Shown: in pieces, positions 22,809 to 29,594 of the stretch
Numbering within the stretch: the stretch's first letter is position 1
How the letters are laid out: each line of letters starts with the position of its first letter
Origin: JALNZF01 sp049793155
Lineage (GTDB): Bacteria > Nitrospirota > UBA9217
Length of the DNA stretch: 32,528 nucleotides
NCBI GenBank assembly: GCA_049793155.1
Contig: JBARBN010000019.1
Location: 1-32,528, forward strand
Direction: 5' to 3'
The notes under the pieces: generated by a model
What the model saw: the letters and a program-made list of their open reading frames with translations, nothing else
Databases searched by the model: none
Told to the model about the DNA's origin: nothing
Program-made: the position numbers and the translations under genes

Positions 22809-23249
22809 TCAGATTACCTCGACTTTTCCGCCGGCGGCCTGGATTTTTTCCACTGCGCTCTTGCTGAACTTGTGCGCGCGTACTATAAGTTTCGCCTTCA
22901 GCTCACCCATGCCGAGCACTTTAACGCCGGTCTTCATATCCTTGATCAGACCTTTCTGCATGAGCATCTCGGGTGTAATGGGGTCATTGCCGGCCATTGC
23001 TTCGAGGTCCTGAAGGTTCACCACGGAATACTCCTTGCGGAATATATTCGTGAATCCCCGCTTCGGGATCCTGCGTTGAAGAGGCATCTGACCGCCTTCA
23101 AAGCCGGCGCCCTTCACTCCACCTGAGCGAGCCTTCTGTCCCTTATGCCCTTTTCCCGCTGTCTTGCCGGATCCGGAGCCAGGGCCTCTGCCGACCCTCT
23201 TGGCTTTTTTCTTTGCCCCTGGTACGGGCTTCAGTTCTTCTAATCTCAT
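22809..23249 (-). CDS. rplO: 50S ribosomal protein L15 (uL15)
   Basis: A 146-residue large-subunit protein with the long basic Gly-rich N-terminal extension that threads into 23S rRNA (KKAKRVGRGPGSGSGKTAGKGHKGQKARSGG), followed by GFEGGQMPLQRRIPKRGFTN and a globular C-terminal domain ending KVEVI. Length is normal. It is 57 bases downstream of rpmD and its last codons contain the ribosome binding site of secY, implying tight translational coupling. Confidence 0.98.
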   Translation of the reverse strand: MRLEELKPVPGAKKKAKRVGRGPGSGSGKTAGKGHKGQKARSGGVKGAGFEGGQMPLQRRIPKRGFTNIFRKEYSVVNLQDLEAMAGNDPITPEMLMQKGLIKDMKTGVKVLGMGELKAKLIVRAHKFSKSAVEKIQAAGGKVEVI

Positions 23250-23306
23250 AATTTACACGCGACCATCATTGACCCGTTTTCAAAATGTGTAGTGCAAATG
23301 ATTCCG

Positions 23307-23501
23307 TTATGCTTCCTCCACCTTAACGAGGTGAGATACCTTGGTGATCATGCCACGTATTTGCGGTGTGTCCAAACGAATGACGGAGTGGTTCATTTTT
23401 TTTAGGCCCAGGCCGATCAGGACAACCTTATGCTTTCCCGGTCGCGCAATGCCGCTTTTTACAAGCGTAATTTTCAGTTTTTTATCATTGGATTTTGCCA
23501 T
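23307..23501 (-). CDS. rpmD: 50S ribosomal protein L30 (uL30)
   Basis: A 64-residue ribosomal protein: KLKITLVKSGIARPGKHKVVLIGLGLKKMNHSVIRLDTPQIRGMI covers the whole conserved fold (family length about 60). It binds 23S rRNA near the 5S rRNA region. It begins two bases after the rpsE stop codon, so the two are almost certainly co-translated. uL30 is lost in some lineages, so its presence is a small taxonomic clue. Confidence 0.97.
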   Translation of the reverse strand: MAKSNDKKLKITLVKSGIARPGKHKVVLIGLGLKKMNHSVIRLDTPQIRGMITKVSHLVKVEEA

Positions 23502-23503
23502 GC

Positions 23504-24013
23504 CTATCCAAGCTCCTCCACCGATCTGCCACGAAGCGTTGCAACCTGCTCCGCACTCCTGAGTCTCATGAGTCCCTCTATCGTGGCGCTCACCACGTTA
23601 TGAGGATTGCTCGATCCGAGAGATTTGCAGAGCACATTCCGGACACCCACGACCTCGAGCACAGACCTGCTCGCGCCGCCTGCGATCAAACCAGTACCTT
23701 CAGAAGCTGGCTTGAGCAATACCTTGCCGGCACCATAGTGCCCAAGCACCTGGTGTGGAATTGTGTCGCCTTTCAGAGAGATCTGGATCATGCTCTTTTT
23801 GGCGCGTTCTACAGCCTTCTTGATGGCAACCGGTGCTTCAGCTGCCTTGCCCTTACCAACGCCAATCTTCCCTTTGCCGTCTCCGACAACCACGAGCGCG
23901 CTGAAGTTAAAGCGCTTGCCACCCTTGACCACCTTGGCCACGCGGTTCAGGAAGACCAGTTTATCCTTCAGGCCGTCGCTTTCCTCTGCTGATTTTTGAT
24001 ATCGTTCTGCCAA
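23504..24013 (-). CDS. rpsE: 30S ribosomal protein S5 (uS5)
   Basis: A 169-residue protein important for decoding accuracy and mRNA unwinding at the entry tunnel. The N-terminal double-stranded-RNA-binding-like domain (LKDKLVFLNRVAKVVKGGKRFNFSALVVVGDGKGKIGVGKGKA) is followed by the C-terminal domain with GAGKVLLKPASEGTGLIAGGASRSVLEVVGVRNVLCKSLGSSNPHN. The start codon is TTG at 24013 with GGAGG five bases upstream, a clear non-ATG start in an essential gene. It lies 27 bases downstream of rplR. Confidence 0.98.
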   Translation of the reverse strand: MAERYQKSAEESDGLKDKLVFLNRVAKVVKGGKRFNFSALVVVGDGKGKIGVGKGKAAEAPVAIKKAVERAKKSMIQISLKGDTIPHQVLGHYGAGKVLLKPASEGTGLIAGGASRSVLEVVGVRNVLCKSLGSSNPHNVVSATIEGLMRLRSAEQVATLRGRSVEELG

Positions 24014-24040
24014 TGCCGCCTCCGAATTGAACGTCGTTTC

Positions 24041-24403
24041 CTAAAAGCTGAGCCCCTTCTCGCGCGCGGCATCTGCCAGCGCCTTAACACACCCGTGGTA
24101 TTGATACCCGCCGCGGTCAAATACGACCAGCTTGATATTCTTGCCGATCGCCCGCTCCGCGATGCTCGCGCCAACCCTCTTGGCCGCTTCAACGTTTCCG
24201 CAATGCTTCAGTCCGTCATGGAGCGTTTTCTCCGTCGAGGACGCGGCAATAATTGTCTTGCCGGTGGTATCGTCAATGATCTGCGCGTAGATATGGCTGA
24301 GGCTCTTGTATACGCTCAGTCTCGGCCTCGCTGCCGTTCCGTACACGGTCTTTCTGACTCTCTCATGCCGTCTCTGTCTGGCTTTTAATTTGCTCTGTGC
24401 CAC
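24041..24403 (-). CDS. rplR: 50S ribosomal protein L18 (uL18)
   Basis: A 120-residue 5S rRNA-binding protein that with L5 forms the central protuberance. Motifs: RRHERVRKTVYGTAARPRLSVYKSLSHIYAQIIDD, TIIAASSTEK, and the C-terminal VFDRGGYQYHGCVKALADAAREKGLSF. The start is GTG at 24403 with GGAG about 8 bases upstream. The 73-base gap after rplF carries a small stem. Length is exactly as expected. Confidence 0.98.
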   Translation of the reverse strand: MAQSKLKARQRRHERVRKTVYGTAARPRLSVYKSLSHIYAQIIDDTTGKTIIAASSTEKTLHDGLKHCGNVEAAKRVGASIAERAIGKNIKLVVFDRGGYQYHGCVKALADAAREKGLSF

Positions 24404-24429
24404 GGTTTCTTCTCCGTCATCATGGTAAA

Positions 24430-24476
24430 CGTTGATCCTGATAGTAAATCAACGATTCTAAATTCTGAATTATTTT
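24430..24476. repeat. Small inverted repeat plus ATTCTAAATTCTGAATT tract in the rplF-rplR gap
   Basis: CGTTGAT (24430-24436) and its perfect complement ATCAACG (24448-24454) flank an 11-base loop. Next to it, up to the rplF stop codon, is an ATTCT/TTCTGAATT quasi-repeat. It occupies the same position (stop codon to next binding site) as the larger inverted elements, but is shorter and weaker. Confidence 0.5.
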
Positions 24477-25025
24477 CTACTTCCCGCCCTTACCAGCCTT
24501 GCCTTCCTTGCGCTTAATGACCTCGGTGCTGTACTTGATGCCCTTCCCCTTGTATGGCTCCGGTTTCTTCAGGCTTCTCAAATTCGCTGCGATCTGGCCC
24601 ACAAGCTGCTTATCAATTCCCTTGAGCGTGATCTGGGTCTGCTTGGAATCTACTGTCGCCTTGATCCCCTTGGGCATGGGATAGATGATCGGGTGCGAGA
24701 ACCCGAGACTCAGCATCAGATTTGTCCCCTGCGCCGCAGCCTTGAATCCGACACCCGAAATCTCAAGGGTTTTCTCATACCCCTTGCTTACCCCGGTCAC
24801 CATATTGGCGATCAGGTTTCTCGTCAACCCGTGCAATTCGCGGTAGAGCTTCTGATTTGACGGTCGCTCGACCACAAGCGTATTGCTTTCTTTCTTGATG
24901 GTCAGCTTTGGATTAACATTCTGGCTGATCTCGCCTAGCGGACCCTTGACCGTTACTTTGCCGGTCTCGAGTTTGGCCTCGACGCCGGACGGGATTTCTA
25001 TCGGTTTTTTACCAACCCTCGACAT
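24477..25025 (-). CDS. rplF: 50S ribosomal protein L6 (uL6)
   Basis: A 182-residue protein near the factor-binding site of the large subunit. It starts MSRVGKKPIEIPSGV and ends with the signature PYKGKGIKYSTEVIKRKEGKAGKGGK; GVSKGYEKTLEISGVGFKA lies in the middle. I use the ATG at 25025, served by AGGAG five bases upstream, rather than the ATG five codons earlier, which lacks a site. It sits between rpsH and rplR in the standard spc order. Confidence 0.98.
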   Translation of the reverse strand: MSRVGKKPIEIPSGVEAKLETGKVTVKGPLGEISQNVNPKLTIKKESNTLVVERPSNQKLYRELHGLTRNLIANMVTGVSKGYEKTLEISGVGFKAAAQGTNLMLSLGFSHPIIYPMPKGIKATVDSKQTQITLKGIDKQLVGQIAANLRSLKKPEPYKGKGIKYSTEVIKRKEGKAGKGGK

Positions 25026-25069
25026 GACAGCTCCTAACATCCTGATTGGACGAATTCAATTAACTGCTA

Positions 25070-25465
25070 TTACCAAACATGACAGAGGACTTCTCCGCCC
25101 ACGTTGTCCTTCTTCGCCTGCTTGCCGGTCTGTATCCCCTTCGGCGTGGACAGAATGGCTGTGCCAAGACCATCCAGCACCTTGGGAATAGCATCATTAC
25201 CCGCATACACCCTGCAGCCGGGTTTACTGATCCGCTTCAGGCCCTGAAGAACCGGGGCCTCTTCTTCCGTGTACTTGAGATACACGCGAATCAGACCCTG
25301 CCGGCGGTCTTTTACCAATTTCACGTTCTTGACAAATCCCTCGTCTTTCAGAATCTTCGCTATCTCCACCTTCAGCTTGGAGGAGGGAATGTCCACTTTT
25401 TCATGTTTTGCCTTACTGGCATTGCGGATACGCGTCAGCATATCCGCGATAGGATCGGTCATCAT
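25070..25465 (-). CDS. rpsH: 30S ribosomal protein S8 (uS8)
   Basis: A 131-residue primary 16S rRNA-binding protein; in E. coli it represses translation of the spc operon by binding mRNA near rplE. Motifs: TDPIADMLTRIRNASKAKHEKVDIPSSKLKVEIAKIL and the C-terminal GLGTAILSTPKGIQTGKQAKKDNVGGEVLCHVW. Two adjacent ATGs (25465 and 25462) are possible; AAGGGG lies about 9 bases before the first. It follows rpsN after 19 bases. Confidence 0.98.
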   Translation of the reverse strand: MMTDPIADMLTRIRNASKAKHEKVDIPSSKLKVEIAKILKDEGFVKNVKLVKDRRQGLIRVYLKYTEEEAPVLQGLKRISKPGCRVYAGNDAIPKVLDGLGTAILSTPKGIQTGKQAKKDNVGGEVLCHVW

Positions 25466-25484
25466 TGATTCAAACCCCTTTTGC

Positions 25485-25670
25485 TTACCAACTCGCCTTG
25501 ATCACGCCCGGGATCTCTCCCTTGAGCGCCCTGTTTCTGAAGCAGATCCTGCACAGGTCAAATTTCCGTAGATAGCCCCGAGATCGACCGCACAGCGGAC
25601 AGCGGGAGTATTTACGAACTTTAAACTTCGGTGCTCTCGATGCTTTCGCTATCAAAGACTTCTTTGCCAT
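25485..25670 (-). CDS. rpsN: 30S ribosomal protein S14 type Z (uS14), zinc-binding form
   Basis: A 61-residue short form of S14 with an intact zinc ribbon: CPLC at 24-27 and CRIC at 40-43, in KYSRCPLCGRSRGYLRKFDLCRICFRNRALKGEIPGVIKASW. It helps assemble the head of the small subunit. GGAGG lies five bases before the ATG. The longer, zinc-free S14 type found in proteobacteria such as E. coli is not used here, which argues for an organism outside the classical proteobacterial pattern or at least not zinc-sparing at this locus. Confidence 0.98.
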   Translation of the reverse strand: MAKKSLIAKASRAPKFKVRKYSRCPLCGRSRGYLRKFDLCRICFRNRALKGEIPGVIKASW

Positions 25671-25699
25671 TGTTCCTCCGTCCCCTCCATCCGGTTGGA

Positions 25700-26428
25700 C
25701 TACTTCCTGTACGGCATCCCCAGATGGCCGAGCAATGCCCTGCCTTCTTCATCGGTCTTCGCCGTCGTTACAATCACGATATCGAGTCCGTGTACCGAGT
25801 CGACCTTGTCAAACTCAATCTCCGGGAAAATCACCTGTTCTTTGATACCAACCGTATAATTGCCTCTCCCGTCAAATGACTTTGATGAAACGCCCTTAAA
25901 ATCCCTGATGCGGGGAAGCGCGGCATTGATAAATCGGTCAAGGAACTCATACATGCGCTCGCGCCTGAGAGTCACCATACAACCAATCGACATCCCCTCC
26001 CTGAGCTTGAAGGTTGCGATAGATTTTTTTGCGCGGGTAATGACCGGACGCTGGCCGGTAATTTTTCCAAGTTCCTCCGCGGCATGGTCGAGCGCTTTGG
26101 CATTGGTGATCGCCTCACCCAGACCTACGTTCAGTACCACCTTGACAAGCTTCGGTGCCTGCATGGGATTTTTATACTGGAATTCCTTCATGAGCGCCGG
26201 CACCACGACGTCATGATAGCGCTTCCTTAGCCTCGGCGTCGGGACGCGCTCCGGTGCACTCTTCTTGGCAACGGATTCCGATGAGCCTTCGGCTGTCTTG
26301 GAATCCTTCTTTGCATCCTTTGTCGCAGCCTTCGGCCTCGCAGCCGCCTTGGGAGCCTTGGCAACATCTTTCTTCTTGTCGCCGCCTTTTGCCTCTTTTG
26401 CCTTATCTTTATCTTTCTTATCTGCCAT
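25700..26428 (-). CDS. rplE: 50S ribosomal protein L5 (uL5) with a long Lys/Ala-rich N-terminal extension
   Basis: A 242-residue protein; typical uL5 is about 180 residues. The conserved protein starts near residue 64 (PRLRKRYHDVVVPALMKEFQYKNPMQAPKLVKVVLNVG) and runs to the expected end (GRALLGHLGMPYRK), including QRPVITRAKKSIATFKLREGMSIGCMVTLR. Before it lie about 60 residues of low-complexity Lys, Ala, Asp, Gly and Ser (KDKDKAKEAKGGDKKKD and similar). L5 binds 5S rRNA in the central protuberance and contacts P-site tRNA. The start ATG at 26428 has AGGGA about 8 bases upstream, and no internal start with a better site precedes the conserved domain, so the extension should be translated. It is likely disordered. 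Confidence 0.96.
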   Translation of the reverse strand: MADKKDKDKAKEAKGGDKKKDVAKAPKAAARPKAATKDAKKDSKTAEGSSESVAKKSAPERVPTPRLRKRYHDVVVPALMKEFQYKNPMQAPKLVKVVLNVGLGEAITNAKALDHAAEELGKITGQRPVITRAKKSIATFKLREGMSIGCMVTLRRERMYEFLDRFINAALPRIRDFKGVSSKSFDGRGNYTVGIKEQVIFPEIEFDKVDSVHGLDIVIVTTAKTDEEGRALLGHLGMPYRK

Positions 26429-26489
26429 GATATCTTTTCCCTATTTCACTAAGTATGGACATCCTCACGCTGCGCCGACGGCATGCGCA

Positions 26490-26801
26490 TCAATCAATGA
26501 TCTCGTTGCAGGTTTTGCATACGCGATTGCGCGTACCGTCACCCTGCGTCGCCCGGGACGTGGCCGTCGGCTTGTCGCATTTCGCGCAGATAAGCCTTAC
26601 GTTCGAGGCGGCAATGGGGCTCTCCTTCTCAAGAATGCCGCCCTGCCTGAGCTGCTGGTTTGGTTTTGTATGCCGCTTGATCATATTAAGTTTCTCAATG
26701 AGGAGCCGGTTGGTGGCCGGATAGACCGCAATTACCCTGCCTCGCTTCCCTTTCTCCTTGCCGGAAACCACCATCACATTGTCATTTTTTTTAATCTGCA
26801 T
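26490..26801 (-). CDS. rplX: 50S ribosomal protein L24 (uL24) with zinc ribbon
   Basis: A 103-residue protein that initiates large-subunit assembly. The KOW motif is KKNDNVMVVSGKEKGKRGRVIAVYPATNRLLIEKLNMIKRHTKP; the C-terminal half has a CAKC and CKTC pair (ICAKCDKPT, VCKTCNEIID) as in zinc-binding members. AGGA lies just before the ATG. It is 51 bases after rplN and 61 before rplE, in the standard order. Confidence 0.98.
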   Translation of the reverse strand: MQIKKNDNVMVVSGKEKGKRGRVIAVYPATNRLLIEKLNMIKRHTKPNQQLRQGGILEKESPIAASNVRLICAKCDKPTATSRATQGDGTRNRVCKTCNEIID

Positions 26802-26852
26802 TTTTCCTGATCCTATTTTTCCGTAACCTGGTTATGGATAACGACACCATAC

Positions 26853-27221
26853 CTACAAAACTTCGGGCGCAAGTGAAATGATCTTCATAAAGTTCTTTTT
26901 GCGGAGTTCTCGAGCGACGGGTCCGAAGATACGCGTCCCGATGGGCTCATTTGATGCATTGATGAGCACCGCAGCGTTCCGGTCGAACTTGATGTACGAC
27001 CCGTCCTGCCGGCGCACTTCCTTTGTTGTCCGGACGACCACGGCCTTGGCCACCGTTCCCTTTTTTGCCTGTCCCTCGGGAATTGCCACCTTGATGGCCA
27101 CCACGATTATATCGCCGAGCGAGGCATAGCGCTTACGCGTTCCGCCAAGGACCTTTATGCACATCACTTTTTTTGCGCCGGAATTATCGGCGACATCCAA
27201 TACTGTCTGCTGCTGAATCAT
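26853..27221 (-). CDS. rplN: 50S ribosomal protein L14 (uL14)
   Basis: A 122-residue highly conserved protein at the subunit interface, with MIQQQTVLDVADNSGAKKVMCIKVLGG, the signature GTVAKAVVVRTTKEVRRQDGSYIKFDRNAAVLIN, and the end ELRKKNFMKIISLAPEVL. Length is exactly that of the family. GAGG lies 7-8 bases before the ATG. It follows rpsQ after 28 bases. Confidence 0.98.
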   Translation of the reverse strand: MIQQQTVLDVADNSGAKKVMCIKVLGGTRKRYASLGDIIVVAIKVAIPEGQAKKGTVAKAVVVRTTKEVRRQDGSYIKFDRNAAVLINASNEPIGTRIFGPVARELRKKNFMKIISLAPEVL

Positions 27222-27249
27222 AGTTCATCCTCAGAAAGGGTTTTTGTAC

Positions 27250-27510
27250 TTATTGATTGGCCTTCTCGACGATCTCAAGAACCTTCCATCTTTTTTCTTT
27301 GGAGAGAGGCCTGGTCTCGATGAACCGGACCACGTCGCCCACCTTGCATTCGTTCTTTTCATCATGGACCTTGAACTTGGTGGTCCGCTTGATGGTCTTG
27401 GTGTACTTCGCGTGAGCAATACGCCTGGTTACCGCGAGCACCACCGTCTTATCCATCTTGTCACTGACAACCTGTCCCATATATGTTTTTCGCTTCTTAT
27501 ACTCTTCCAT
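27250..27510 (-). CDS. rpsQ: 30S ribosomal protein S17 (uS17)
   Basis: An 86-residue primary 16S rRNA-binding protein: KRKTYMGQVVSDKMDKTVVLAVTRRIAHAKYTKTIKRTTKFKVHDEKNECKVGDVVRFIETRPLSKEKRWKVLEIVEKA covers the OB fold, with the GDVVRFIETRPLSKEKRW signature. Its ATG lies inside the last codons of rpmC (14-base overlap in another frame), with AAGGA upstream, so translation of the two is coupled. Confidence 0.98.
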   Translation of the reverse strand: MEEYKKRKTYMGQVVSDKMDKTVVLAVTRRIAHAKYTKTIKRTTKFKVHDEKNECKVGDVVRFIETRPLSKEKRWKVLEIVEKANQ

Positions 27511-27697
27511 ACTTTTCCTTTAAGATTGTCTTGGTTTTGGCGATGTCCCGGCGCAATGTCCTGAGTCGCATCGGGTTCTCGATCTGGCCCATAGCCTGTT
27601 GAAACCGGAGATTGAACAATTCTTTTTTGAGATCAGCCGCCTTGGTCTGCAGTTCGTCATTTGACAGATCTCTCAGTTCCTTTGCGATAGTCTTCAT
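27497..27697 (-). CDS. rpmC: 50S ribosomal protein L29 (uL29)
   Basis: A 66-residue two-helix protein near the exit tunnel that helps bind trigger factor and SRP. Motifs: LRDLSNDELQTKAADLKKELFNLRFQQAMGQIENPMRLRTLRRDIAKTKTILKEK. Its ATG overlaps the rplP stop codon as ATGA and its end overlaps the rpsQ start by 14 bases, so three cistrons are chained by overlaps. Confidence 0.98.
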   Translation of the reverse strand: MKTIAKELRDLSNDELQTKAADLKKELFNLRFQQAMGQIENPMRLRTLRRDIAKTKTILKEKYGRV

Positions 27698-28110
27698 ACT
27701 TCAGCCTCCCGGGAAACGAACTTCGTGGCGATCGGCAGCTTGTATGCCGCAAGCCTGAACGCCTCCCTGGCCACGGATTCGTCAACTCCACCCATCTCAT
27801 AAAGCACGCGCCCGGGCTTCACAACGGCCACCCAGTACTCCGGTGCGCCTTTGCCTTTTCCCATGCGAGTTTCCGCGGGCTTCTTGGTAATGGGCTTGTC
27901 GGGGAATATCCGTATCCAGATCTTGCCTCCCCGCTTGACGTAGCGCGTCATGGCAATACGAGCCGCTTCGATCTGCCGGCTCGAGATCCAGCCCGGCTCC
28001 AGCACCTTCAGCCCATACTCACCGTAGCTTACTTCCGCTCCCCGGTAGGCAATGCCGTTCATATTTCCCTTGTGCATCTTTCTGTGCTTTACTCGTTTGG
28101 GCGCTAACAT
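27694..28110 (-). CDS. rplP: 50S ribosomal protein L16 (uL16)
   Basis: A 138-residue protein near the A-site tRNA elbow. Motifs: MLAPKRVKHRKMHKG, ISSRQIEAARIAMTRYVKRGGKIWIRIFPDKPITKKPAETRMGKGKGAPEYWVAVVKPG and the end LAAYKLPIATKFVSRE. Length is normal. AGGA lies about 8 bases before the ATG. It follows rpsC after 46 bases and overlaps rpmC by four bases. Confidence 0.98.
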   Translation of the reverse strand: MLAPKRVKHRKMHKGNMNGIAYRGAEVSYGEYGLKVLEPGWISSRQIEAARIAMTRYVKRGGKIWIRIFPDKPITKKPAETRMGKGKGAPEYWVAVVKPGRVLYEMGGVDESVAREAFRLAAYKLPIATKFVSREAEV

Positions 28111-28156
28111 AATATAAATCCTTTATCTCGGTAATCTCAGGTCTCCAATAAGGCCT

Positions 28157-28807
28157 TTATGCGATGGCGGTTGGCTTCGGCACCTGGAGCACGTCACCCC
28201 GATAGATCCAAACTTTTACGCCGATCTGACCCATCGTGGTCTTGGCCTCAAAGAAGCCATACTGAATGTCGGCCCGCAGCGTATGGAGCGGCACCCGGCC
28301 CTCACGATACCATTCGGTTCTCGCGATCTCGCCGCCCGCCAGTCTTCCGGCGCACATTATCTTGATACCCTGGGCCCCCAGCCTGAGCGCTGAGGTCACT
28401 GACTTCTTCATAGCCCGGCGAAAGGCTATCCTGCGCTCCAGCTGGAGCGCTATATTCTCAGCTACAAGTTGAGCATCGAGCTCCGGACGTCTGATCTCCT
28501 GGATATTTATGTACATCTGTTTCCCGGTCATGGTCTCAAGGTCTTTCTTGAGCTTGTCCACCTCAGCACCTTTTTTACCGATGATAATGCCGGGCCGGGC
28601 CGTATGTATGTTGATCTTTGCCTTCTGGCCTGCGCGCTCTATCTCAATCTTGGAGACCCCTGCGTGCATGAGCCTCTCCTTAACGATCTTGCGGATCTTG
28701 AGATCCTCATGAAGCAACGTTGCATAATTCTTCTGGGAGAACCAGCGTGAATCCCATGTTTTTATAATTCCGAGCCTGAACCCGATCGGATGAACCTTCT
28801 GTCCCAT
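28157..28807 (-). CDS. rpsC: 30S ribosomal protein S3 (uS3)
   Basis: A 216-residue protein at the mRNA entry tunnel. It begins MGQKVHPIGFRLGIIKTWDSRWF, has the KH domain with GXXG loop PGIIIGKKGAEVDKLK (about 73-88), and the C-terminal domain with GAQGIKIMCAGRLAGGEIARTEWYREGRVPLHTLRADIQYG. GGAGG lies four bases before the ATG. The end QVPKPTAIA is short: some family members carry longer C-terminal extensions. Confidence 0.98.
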   Translation of the reverse strand: MGQKVHPIGFRLGIIKTWDSRWFSQKNYATLLHEDLKIRKIVKERLMHAGVSKIEIERAGQKAKINIHTARPGIIIGKKGAEVDKLKKDLETMTGKQMYINIQEIRRPELDAQLVAENIALQLERRIAFRRAMKKSVTSALRLGAQGIKIMCAGRLAGGEIARTEWYREGRVPLHTLRADIQYGFFEAKTTMGQIGVKVWIYRGDVLQVPKPTAIA

Positions 28808-28827
28808 GATGCCTCCGTATGGTATGA

Positions 28828-29157
28828 CTACGCTGAGAGTACCAGCGTTATGTGGCTGGTCCGCTTTCTAATAGTATTGCCGCGGCCCATGGCCCGGGCC
28901 CGCATCCGCTTCATGGTAACACCCTGGTTCACGTAGGCCTTTGTCACCTTGAGCGCATCCGGATCTCCCACCTTTTTTTGCTCGGCATTCGCTAACGCGG
29001 AATCCAAAAGTTTCTTGACTATACGTGCAGCATGGAGCGGCGTGAACGTGAGAATATTGAGTGCATCTCCCACCATCTTGCCCCGGATAAGGTCTATGAC
29101 CTGCCTCGCCTTGCGCGGCGTAATGCGTATATGTCTTATTGTTGCGCTTGCTTCCAT
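28828..29157 (-). CDS. rplV: 50S ribosomal protein L22 (uL22)
   Basis: A 109-residue protein whose beta hairpin lines the nascent peptide exit tunnel. Motifs: RITPRKARQVIDLIRGKMVGDALNIL, LLDSALANAEQ, and the hairpin VNQGVTMKRMRARAMGRGNTIRKRTSHITLVL, the region where macrolide resistance changes occur in other species; nothing unusual is visible there. GAGGG precedes the ATG. It follows rpsS after 43 bases. Confidence 0.98.
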   Translation of the reverse strand: MEASATIRHIRITPRKARQVIDLIRGKMVGDALNILTFTPLHAARIVKKLLDSALANAEQKKVGDPDALKVTKAYVNQGVTMKRMRARAMGRGNTIRKRTSHITLVLSA

Positions 29158-29200
29158 CTCATTACCCTCACTCTACTCTTCTACACGGCGTTCTTGAGTA

Positions 29201-29491
29201 TTACTTCGGCGCGCTCGTCTTTTCTGCGGCCTTTGACCCACTATGAGCCTTGAACATCCGGGTCGGAGAAAATTCACCGAGCTTATGGCCGACCATGTTC
29301 TCGGTGATATACACCGGAATAAACTTCCTCCCGTTGTGCACCGCCAGGGTGTGTCCCACGAAATCCGGTGTAATCGTCGATCTGCGCGACCACGTCTTCG
29401 TAATCTTTTTTTCGCCCATAGTGTTCATGGCCTCAACTTTTTTCATGAGGCTTTCGTCTATAAAAGGGCCTTTTTTAACTGATCTCGGCAC
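29201..29491 (-). CDS. rpsS: 30S ribosomal protein S19 (uS19)
   Basis: A 96-residue head protein that contacts S13 and the intersubunit bridge: PRSVKKGPFIDESLMKKVEAMN, TWSRRSTITPDFVGHTLAVHNGRKFIPVYITENMVGHKLGEFSPTRMFKAH. The start is GTG at 29491 with GGAGG five bases upstream. The frame is open nine codons further up, but that part runs into the inverted repeat spacer and does not match the family. The Ala/Lys-rich tail is ordinary. Confidence 0.98.
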   Translation of the reverse strand: MPRSVKKGPFIDESLMKKVEAMNTMGEKKITKTWSRRSTITPDFVGHTLAVHNGRKFIPVYITENMVGHKLGEFSPTRMFKAHSGSKAAEKTSAPK

Positions 29492-29508
29492 CGTGTCCTC
29501 CGTTGCTG

Positions 29509-29585
29509 CGAATCGCAATTGTAAGTTTCAATTTGAAAACTGGAGGTTTAAATTTGCAGCCCTCAATTTCCAATTCAACATTCGC
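29509..29585. repeat. Inverted quasi-repeat in the rplB-rpsS gap, GCGAAT/AATTG word family
   Basis: Outer arms GCGAAT (29509-29514) and ATTCGC (29580-29585) enclose CAATT/AATTG words on both sides, and the left half contains the near-palindrome AGTTTCAATTTGAAAACT. The element ends about 10 bases from the rplB stop and starts about 8 bases from the rpsS ribosome binding site, so it fills the gap inside the S10 operon. Confidence 0.65.
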
Positions 29586-29594
29586 GGAATGTTG

